Of a stretch of 20,199 nt of DNA, positions 14,590 to 20,199 are shown piece after piece. A model generated the notes under the pieces. The model ran no database searches, was not told where the DNA came from, and saw only the letters and a program-made list of their open reading frames with translations. Position 1 is the stretch's first letter, and each line of letters opens with the position of its first letter. Source of the DNA: DATHWB01 sp035460965 (GTDB lineage: Bacteria > Actinomycetota > Acidimicrobiia > Spongiisociales > ZC4RG35). Both the position numbers and the translations under genes were made by a program. Location: NCBI GenBank assembly GCA_035460965.1, contig DATHWB010000368.1, positions 1 to 20,199 of the forward strand, written 5' to 3'.

Positions 14590-16878
14590 TCAGCGTGCCA
14601 GCCTGGCGTCGGCCAGTCGACCGATCTCGACCGCCCGGACGCACACGGCCCCGACCTCGTCCGCGAACCGTCGTCGCTCGTCGGCCGACGCATCCAGGAG
14701 GCCGCGGTTGCGGGCGAGTCCGAGAGCCGATTGCATCAGGGCCTTCGACACGCTCTCGTCGGCTTCGACCTTCCCCGTGAGCCGATCGCGGGATCCCCGT
14801 TCCATCGCGGCGGCGATGAACGCCTTCTCGTCGGTGACGGCCCCGTCGGTGTCGACCAGTTCGTCGGCCACCACCCGGTACGTCTCCAGGAACGGAAGCA
14901 GTGCCCAGTGCGCTCGCAACGGTTCGAAACGTGCCAGCAGGCCCGCCGCCTCCCCCCGGCGAATGTCGTCCTGCCACCCCGGCACCGTGCGGTCGAGTTC
15001 GGCGGCCAGCTCCCGCCGGAACTCGTCCCGCTCGGCAAAGAAGAACTCGAACTTGAGGAGGTCCCGGAGGCGTGCCACTTCGAGCCAGAAGTCGTCGAGC
15101 GGTTGGGCCGTGTCCGTGGCCGCCAGCGCCAGCTCTGCGATGGCCCCGGGCACGAAGTAGTGGACGATCGTGTTGCGGTAGTACGCCGCCTGGATCGCCT
15201 GGCTCGGGTCCAGGTAGTAGACACCCGCCTCCTTCGAAACCGAGCCGTGGTCCACGAGGCGGTCGAGCGCCAGGATCGCGTCGGCCGGGTCGTCGAAGCG
15301 GATGGTCTCCGTGGTGGGCCATCCTCCAGACTCGATGACGGCGGCCAGCCTGGCGCCGAAGGCGGCCACCTCCGTGGGGCGCATGGCGGTACCGCGGGCC
15401 GACAGGAGGGCAGTCGAGGCGACGGCGGTCGGGGTGATCGGTGTGGCGCGCGAGATCCGGTACATGATCTCGAAAGCCAGCTTGGCCAGGTCGGTACGGT
15501 CCTCTTGGGTGAGGTCGATCTCCTTGGCGACGGAGATCGGGTCGGCGAAACGCACGTGGATGTTGCCGTAGCGGCGACGCAGGGAACGGATGGCGTCGAG
15601 CGCCCACCCGAATGACTCCTTCTTCTTCTCGCCGCCCCTGGCCTCGGCGGCGTAGTCCTTCACGTCCTGGATCTGGTCGTATGCGATCGATGTCGGGATC
15701 AGGTACAGATCATCTGCCCGGCCTTGGCGGACGGCGTCCACCACCCAGCCCAACATCCCGAGCCGCGGCGGCAGCAGCTTCCCGCTCCGCGACCGACCCC
15801 CCTCCATGTACCACTCGAGTGGGAACCGCTTCTCGACGAGGTAGCCGAGATAGGACTTGAGCACGTACTTGTAGAGCTCGTTGTCCTTGAACGATCGGCG
15901 GATGAAGAACGCCCCCGTTCGGCGGATGAGCGGCCCGATCGGGAAGAAGTTCATGTTGATACCGGCCGCGGTGTGGTTGGGAGGAAGGTCGTTCTCCCAC
16001 AGGAGGTACTGGAGGGACAGCCTGTCGAGGTTCGACCGGTGGGAGGGGACGAACGCGATCGGGTGGTCTTCGGCCAGGCGGCCGATCGCCGCCAGGCGAC
16101 GCTGGTCGTAGATGATCGCGCCGTAGCCCTGGGAGTAGATCCAGTGGATGGCGTTGGCGATCAGGTCGATCAGGAAAGTGCTGTGCGATGCCGCGATCTC
16201 TCGCAGGTAGTACCTGGCTCGGGCCAACGCCAGCTCGGCCGGGAGTCCTCGTTCCGATCCGAGCAGCATGACGCGGTCACGGAACTCGGGCCGGGACAGG
16301 ATGTCTTCGTTGAGGAAACGGGGCACCTTGTATCGATTGCCGCGAATGTGGCGTTCAGCCCGCTCGAGAGTGATGTGTGCCTTGCGGGTCACGTGGTCGA
16401 CCAGGGTCGATACCTCCAACTCGGCCGCGTGCGAGGCGAGCAGGTCCGACGCCGACGCCGGCATGCCTGCCACGATGCCGACGCGTTGGGGGAAGAGCCG
16501 GGCGATCAGCCACTGCCGCAGGGGGTGGGGATCCCGTGGGTCCCCGAACTTGAGGACGTCGACCCAGTTGGCGGATCGCCTACCGCTGCGGGCGTCGGGC
16601 AGCCAGATGACCCGCGCCGGGATCACGAGCGGGTCGTCTCCTCGCTGGAGTCGAGCGGCGAGTGCCGGATCGGTCCGCCTGCCCCGTCGCCTCCGCCGCG
16701 ACGGGGTGAGTGCGATCGAGGTGGTGCCCGCGCCGAACGTCCGATCGGACCAGGCGGCGAGCATCGAGCGCTCCAGGTTGCTCGTCGCGTCGACCAGGAC
16801 GACGACCGGCCTCCCTCCCGGGACGTCCAGTTCCGGTTCGAAGGCGGGTGGCCGACTGGCAACCGATGGGGGAATCAT
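14590..16878 (-). CDS. plsB: Glycerol-3-phosphate 1-O-acyltransferase PlsB
   Basis: This 762-residue protein catalyses the first acylation of sn-glycerol-3-phosphate from acyl-CoA or acyl-ACP at the inner face of the membrane. The acyltransferase motifs are all present: motif I SHRSNLD (279-285, the His-x4-Asp pair H280 and D285), motif II GAFFIRRSF (322-330), motif III YMEGGRSRSGKLLPPR (357-372), and motif IV with YLIPTSIAYD (392-401). The length is a little below that of the E. coli enzyme. The basic Arg-rich run at about 61-68 is near the N-terminus. I choose the ATG at 16878. A longer frame would run into the divergent dtd gene, and TACGAT lies eight bases upstream in a leaderless arrangement. 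It is convergent with the ABC operon and 52 bases from dtd. Confidence 0.95.
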   Translation of the reverse strand: MIPPSVASRPPAFEPELDVPGGRPVVVLVDATSNLERSMLAAWSDRTFGAGTTSIALTPSRRRRRGRRTDPALAARLQRGDDPLVIPARVIWLPDARSGRRSANWVDVLKFGDPRDPHPLRQWLIARLFPQRVGIVAGMPASASDLLASHAAELEVSTLVDHVTRKAHITLERAERHIRGNRYKVPRFLNEDILSRPEFRDRVMLLGSERGLPAELALARARYYLREIAASHSTFLIDLIANAIHWIYSQGYGAIIYDQRRLAAIGRLAEDHPIAFVPSHRSNLDRLSLQYLLWENDLPPNHTAAGINMNFFPIGPLIRRTGAFFIRRSFKDNELYKYVLKSYLGYLVEKRFPLEWYMEGGRSRSGKLLPPRLGMLGWVVDAVRQGRADDLYLIPTSIAYDQIQDVKDYAAEARGGEKKKESFGWALDAIRSLRRRYGNIHVRFADPISVAKEIDLTQEDRTDLAKLAFEIMYRISRATPITPTAVASTALLSARGTAMRPTEVAAFGARLAAVIESGGWPTTETIRFDDPADAILALDRLVDHGSVSKEAGVYYLDPSQAIQAAYYRNTIVHYFVPGAIAELALAATDTAQPLDDFWLEVARLRDLLKFEFFFAERDEFRRELAAELDRTVPGWQDDIRRGEAAGLLARFEPLRAHWALLPFLETYRVVADELVDTDGAVTDEKAFIAAAMERGSRDRLTGKVEADESVSKALMQSALGLARNRGLLDASADERRRFADEVGAVCVRAVEIGRLADARLAR

Positions 16879-16886
16879 GCGTTTCG

Positions 16887-16892
16887 ATCGTA
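16887..16892 (-). promoter_or_regulatory. Candidate -10 box of a leaderless plsB transcript
   Basis: The minus strand reads TACGAT, eight bases, then the plsB ATG with no Shine-Dalgarno. No -35 consensus is found at the expected distance. The 52-base plsB-dtd gap is otherwise GC-rich with a short CGGGCGCCCT-type symmetry. Confidence 0.4.
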
Positions 16893-16930
16893 CCGGCGGG
16901 CGCCCTCCCCGGGCGTGGCAGACTCGCCGG

Positions 16931-17386
16931 GTGCGAGCGGTTGTCCAGCGTGTCTCCCGCGCGAGTGTGAAGGCGGACGGTGAGATCTCAGGCGAGATCG
17001 GCCCGGGACTGCTCGTCCTCGTGGGCGTTTCGCCGCTGGATGGTCGCGCCGATTCCGTGGCGCTGGCCGACAAACTGGTCGGCCTCCGCCTGTTTCAGGA
17101 CGACGCAGGTCGGATGAACCGGTCGGTGTCCGACATCGGAGGAGGGATCCTGGTGGTGTCTCAGTTCACGCTCTACGCCGACGTCCGGCGAGGGCGGAGA
17201 CCTTCGTTCACCGACGCCGCCGATCCGCTCCACGCCGAGCCACTGGTCGACGCCGTCGTGGCGCGTATCGCCGAGGGAGGTATATCCACCGCCACCGGGA
17301 GGTTCGGTGCGGCGATGGAGGTCGAACTCGTCAATGACGGTCCCGTCACCCTGGTGCTGGAGGTGTCGGACGGGCGGGTGGTCTGA
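16931..17386 (+). CDS. dtd: D-aminoacyl-tRNA deacylase (DTD)
   Basis: This 151-residue protein hydrolyses D-amino acids from mischarged tRNAs in the cytoplasm, a chiral proofreading step. It starts with the typical MRAVVQRVSRASV-type sequence (here a GTG start). Both DTD active-site motifs are intact: SQFTL at 77-81 and NDGPVT at 135-140, the Gly-cisPro motif. The length is normal for the family. Two longer upstream frames run antisense to plsB and are rejected. No Shine-Dalgarno is visible; CAGACT lies six bases before the GTG as a weak -10. Its 3' end overlaps the 3' end of the convergent PlsY-like gene by 41 bases. Confidence 0.95.
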   Translation: MRAVVQRVSRASVKADGEISGEIGPGLLVLVGVSPLDGRADSVALADKLVGLRLFQDDAGRMNRSVSDIGGGILVVSQFTLYADVRRGRRPSFTDAADPLHAEPLVDAVVARIAEGGISTATGRFGAAMEVELVNDGPVTLVLEVSDGRVV

Positions 17387-17936
17387 GCTTCATCACCTGT
17401 TTGGGGGCGATGACGGCGCAGACACCGAGTGCCAGGGCCACGACGTGACCGGTATCGGTGAGCCCCCACGGCCCCGATCCGGCCAATGCCGCCGTGGCGA
17501 TCAGACCGATCATCGCCGCCACGGCGGCGGCGGCCGCGTTTCGGGTGACGACGACCGTCGTCCATATGACGAGGATGGCGACGAGGCCGACGACGGGAGC
17601 CGCCGTCAGCAGGATGCCGGCGGTGATGCCTAGTCCCTGGCCCCCCCGCAGGCGCCGATAAGGGTTGGAGACGTTGCCGAGAACGGCACCGATGCCGGCC
17701 GCCACGGCACCGGCGTCGTCGCCGAGGCCGCCGAGCAACACGGCCAGTGCGCCCTTCCCGACTTCCGCCGTGAGCACCGCCGCCGCCAGGCGGCGCCCCC
17801 CGAGGCGCAGGGCGTTGTTGGCTCCGGGATTGCGGGACCCGCGAGCGCGCAGGTCGAGTCCGCGCCGCCGGGCCAACCAGTCGGCCGTGGGGATCCCGCC
17901 GACGAGGTACCCGACTAGCAGCGCAGCAGCGGTCAC
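17346..17936 (-). CDS. plsY: PlsY-like membrane acyltransferase with altered active-site motifs
   Basis: This 196-residue membrane protein matches PlsY, which uses acyl-phosphate to acylate glycerol-3-phosphate. Seen are GGIPTADWLARR (13-24), motif 1 GSRNPGANNALRLGG (33-47), the lysine of VGKGAL (K61), and about five to six hydrophobic segments. Several usual key residues are replaced. The motif 2 His is N88 (LGNVSNPYRRLRGG), the GGKG loop is GGQG (98-101), and the C-terminal HRxN motif is not found; the matching place reads APKQVMKL. So it may be inactive, altered in substrate, or a divergent subfamily. The GTG start (17936) overlaps the stop of the upstream helicase-nuclease by four bases, so it is coupled to that gene. 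Its Pro-rich tail is encoded opposite the end of dtd. Confidence 0.8.
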   Translation of the reverse strand: MTAAALLVGYLVGGIPTADWLARRRGLDLRARGSRNPGANNALRLGGRRLAAAVLTAEVGKGALAVLLGGLGDDAGAVAAGIGAVLGNVSNPYRRLRGGQGLGITAGILLTAAPVVGLVAILVIWTTVVVTRNAAAAAVAAMIGLIATAALAGSGPWGLTDTGHVVALALGVCAVIAPKQVMKLRPPARPTPPAPG

Positions 17937-20199
17937 ACCGCGTCCAGGTGCCGTCGACCGACTTCGCAGAAGCGAAGGAAGTCACAGTGTCGGCAGGCAT
18001 CCGACGGGGTCGCTTCCCAACGCTCCTCTTTGATTCCGTCCAGGAGTCCATCCACGGTCTCGGTGGCCCTCACCAACCACTCCTCGGTCACCGGATGGTG
18101 TCTGGTGGCAGGCTCCGGTCCACCGAGGTACACGAACGACACGGTCATGTCTTCGGGTGGGGGTGGACCGAGTCGGGTGTCGGTGGCGGCCAGCGCATAT
18201 GTCTGGAGTTGGACGAGGTTGGGTCCGTCGTCGCGATCCCGGCCGGACTTGAAGTCCACGACCTCCCAATGGTCGGGAGTCCCGTAGACGGCATCGATCC
18301 GTCCCCGGATCCGTCCGTGCGGCCGCTGCAGATCGAACGCCGCTTCGGTCAGCAGAGGTCGCTCGCCGGCGTACCGAGACTGCTCGAACACTGCGAACGG
18401 ATCGCCGGTACCCGCCGCGTCACCCTCCGGGGCGAGGTCGTACGAGGCTTCGTGCAACTCGTCCAGGGGAACGACCCCGAGATTGTGCAGCTCGATCCGA
18501 CGGTGGACCTCCGTGCCACGGCGAGCGGCGTCCGCCGATCGGCGGGGGAGTGGATCGACGAAGCTCCATCGATACCGCAGCGGGCACGTGGCGTAGGTCA
18601 CGAGTCCGGTGGCCGAGGTGTACACCGTGGGATCCTTCTCGGCCGGCGGGGGGTCCGGAAGCGCGAACAGGCGCTCCTGGTTGGCGAGCACGGCCGCGTC
18701 GTACGACTCGAGCAACCCGTTCTCGGCGTGGCGGCGGGGGGAGTCTGGGTCGGTCAGGGCCTGGCGCAGGGCGGCTGCCCAACCACCGTCGAACGACGGG
18801 TCTGGGGGAGGACCCTCGGCGCGGTAGGCCGAGCGGGAGGGACGGGGTGGAGGTTCGGGGACGTCATGGGTGTGGTGGCTCGACTCTCTGACGAGTTCGA
18901 AGAGCTCCGAGGGTTGCGTCGGTGAACGCAACGGCATCGGGTGGCCGTACCACCAGGCACCGGACACGACCAGTCGCCGGCGGGCGCGGGTGACGGCCAC
19001 GTACGCCAGACGCCACTCGGCATCCAGGTGGCGGCGGCGGAGCAGGTCCCTGCGCTCCGCCTCGTCGGTGTCCTCGTCGATCGGGGGGAGTGTGTCGCGG
19101 TCGAGGCGGTATTCGAACGGCAGGATCTCTGCGCTCGTGTACGGATCCCCACCTCGGTACTGGGAGGGAAAGTTGCCCCGATACGTCGCCGGAAGGAACA
19201 CGACGTCCCACTCGAGGCCTTTGGCTCGGTGCACGGTGATCAGAGTGACGGCGTCGGCGTCGGAGAGTCGAGCCGTGTCGAGTTCCTCGCGCGGGTTGTC
19301 ACGCATGAGATCCAGGTACCTGGTGAAAGCCGGCAGGGAGGGGCGCCCCTCCAGCGGGCTCCAGCTCTCTGCGAGATCGAGGAACCGGAACAGGTTCAGG
19401 CGAGCCGAGAGGCCGGCGGCGTCGGTCATCGCCTCGACGTCCTGCCAGGCACCGGTGCCGTCGAGGATCGTGCGGCACAACTCGACCAGGGACAGGCCCT
19501 GGGCTGCCGTCAGGAATCTCCGGTGTTCGGCGTGGAACTGGTCGAGCGCCGCTCTGGCTGCGGGCCGCAGGTCCCCGATCTCGTCGAGGTGGTCGAGCGC
19601 CTCCAGCAGGGTGTAGTCGGGCAGCCCTTCGATGTCGTCGTCGATCTCGTCGCGACGTGTGCGGACCCAGTCGGACAGCCTGGCGAGGTCCGCCAGCCCC
19701 AGCCGGAAGCGACTCCCGGTGAGGAGCCGGGCGAGGGCCACGGTGTCCTCGGCCCGGGCCAGCACGCCCAGCCAGGCGACGAGATCCGCCACCTCGGGGA
19801 CGGAGAGGAGTCCCCCCAGGTTCGCCACCTCGAAAGGTATGTCGCGCTGGGACAGGGCGTCATGCACCATCTGCATGTCCTTGTTCTTCCGGAAGAGCAC
19901 GGCGCATGCGCGCCACGGCACACCGCTCTCGTGCTGTCGTTCGAGTTCGGATGCGATCCATGCCGCTTCCTCGGCTGCGGTGCCCAACCAGGCGGTGATC
20001 ACCTCGCCGTTCGGGGATCCTTCGACAGCGACCAGCGGGTCGGGATCGGCATGCAGCTGCTGTCGGATACGGTTCGCCACGGTGAGGATCGCCGGTCCAG
20101 ATCGGCGGTTCGTCGTGAGCGGCAGCGTGGGAGCGGTCTCGTCCCCGTTCGGGAAGTGGACACCGAAGTCGGCGAAGTTCTGCAGGCTGGCGCCCCGCC
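17933..20199 (-). CDS. UvrD/RecB-type helicase-nuclease with iron-sulfur motif (AdnB-like), 5' part outside the window
   Basis: About 754 C-terminal residues are visible; the frame stays open to the right edge. Numbering from the first visible codon, the start GASLQNF matches the end of helicase motif III. TTNRRSG with ILTVAN (motif IV) follows, motif V TVHRAKGLEWDVVFLP is at about 321-336, and motif VI EWRLAYVAVTRAR at about 394-406. A PD-(D/E)XK nuclease domain of RecB type covers about 528-750, with G-x-x-x-H (H565), D635, VVDFKS (D648, K650) and QLQTY. Four cysteines, C538 and C735-x2-C738-x5-C744, match the iron-sulfur staple of AddB and Adn nucleases. It would unwind and resect DNA ends in double-strand break repair. 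With the missing motor part, the size would fit AdnA/AdnB; a partner gene may lie to the right. The apparent GTG at 20080 is internal. Confidence 0.9.
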   Translation of the reverse strand, partial: RGASLQNFADFGVHFPNGDETAPTLPLTTNRRSGPAILTVANRIRQQLHADPDPLVAVEGSPNGEVITAWLGTAAEEAAWIASELERQHESGVPWRACAVLFRKNKDMQMVHDALSQRDIPFEVANLGGLLSVPEVADLVAWLGVLARAEDTVALARLLTGSRFRLGLADLARLSDWVRTRRDEIDDDIEGLPDYTLLEALDHLDEIGDLRPAARAALDQFHAEHRRFLTAAQGLSLVELCRTILDGTGAWQDVEAMTDAAGLSARLNLFRFLDLAESWSPLEGRPSLPAFTRYLDLMRDNPREELDTARLSDADAVTLITVHRAKGLEWDVVFLPATYRGNFPSQYRGGDPYTSAEILPFEYRLDRDTLPPIDEDTDEAERRDLLRRRHLDAEWRLAYVAVTRARRRLVVSGAWWYGHPMPLRSPTQPSELFELVRESSHHTHDVPEPPPRPSRSAYRAEGPPPDPSFDGGWAAALRQALTDPDSPRRHAENGLLESYDAAVLANQERLFALPDPPPAEKDPTVYTSATGLVTYATCPLRYRWSFVDPLPRRSADAARRGTEVHRRIELHNLGVVPLDELHEASYDLAPEGDAAGTGDPFAVFEQSRYAGERPLLTEAAFDLQRPHGRIRGRIDAVYGTPDHWEVVDFKSGRDRDDGPNLVQLQTYALAATDTRLGPPPPEDMTVSFVYLGGPEPATRHHPVTEEWLVRATETVDGLLDGIKEERWEATPSDACRHCDFLRFCEVGRRHLDAV

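Noticed and set aside
15724..16983. Plus-strand open frame of 419 codons opposite plsB
   Set aside because: It is a shadow of plsB, which has all four acyltransferase motifs; the frame has low-complexity charged sequence only.
20078..20080. GTG at this place as the start of the helicase-nuclease
   Set aside because: The frame stays open to the window edge and encodes conserved helicase motif III-IV residues upstream, so the codon is internal.

Overview
The window is roughly two-thirds G+C, has many GTG starts, and is packed with short operons on both strands. The gene content is a homodimeric-type pyruvate dehydrogenase E1 (AceE), a UvrD-motor/RecB-nuclease protein of AdnB type with an iron-sulfur signature, PlsB, and a CoxG/XdhC pair. 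Together these point to a high-GC actinobacterium, plausibly an uncultured or marine Acidimicrobiia-type lineage. The lineage is inferred from style and gene set; no marker gene proves it. I see no rRNA, tRNA, CRISPR array, insertion sequence or phage gene. This looks like ordinary chromosome.

Layout. The left edge holds the start codon of a minus-strand gene (1-3) and a small DUF1992/DnaJ-C28-like gene (100-318, minus). A plus-strand operon at 393-3400 encodes an unknown polytopic membrane protein, a MoaB/Mog molybdenum-cofactor protein, an XdhC/CoxI-type maturation factor and a CoxG-like SRPBCC protein. This is a maturation set for a molybdenum hydroxylase of the CO-dehydrogenase class whose structural subunits are not in the window. 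Convergent to it is an unusual HD-GYP protein (3446-5155, minus) that carries a Thr-rich stalk and an Ig-like domain after a third membrane segment. Then come aceE (5264-7978, minus) and an alpha/beta hydrolase (8106-8984, minus), with a dense cluster of inverted repeats between them.

Divergent from the hydrolase is a radical SAM protein (9029-10393, plus) ending in a Cys-Cys-Ala-Glu-Pro tail, which places it in the CUAEP/CCAEP-tail family. Next is a five-gene operon (10461-14567, plus): an unknown membrane protein, a winged-helix regulator, an ABC ATPase and two ABC-2 permeases. It is preceded by a clear -35 element and an ACTTTG-N5-CAAAGT dyad that overlaps the promoter.

The right third holds plsB (14590-16878, minus), divergent dtd (16931-17386, plus), a PlsY-like protein with degraded active-site motifs (17346-17936, minus) and, translationally coupled upstream of it, a helicase-nuclease that runs off the right edge (17933 to beyond 20199, minus).

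How things fit together. PlsB and the PlsY-like protein both belong to the first step of phospholipid synthesis, but the PlsY copy lacks several usual key residues. The five-gene operon looks like an autoregulated efflux system. A recurring TANNNT box lies 6-9 bases before the start codon of most transcription-unit heads, which suggests that many transcripts are leaderless. Genes inside operons instead show Shine-Dalgarno sequences or GTGA/ATGA overlaps. The most unusual items are the CCAEP-tail radical SAM protein, the surface-anchored HD-GYP protein, the divergent PlsY and the ABC-operon operator.
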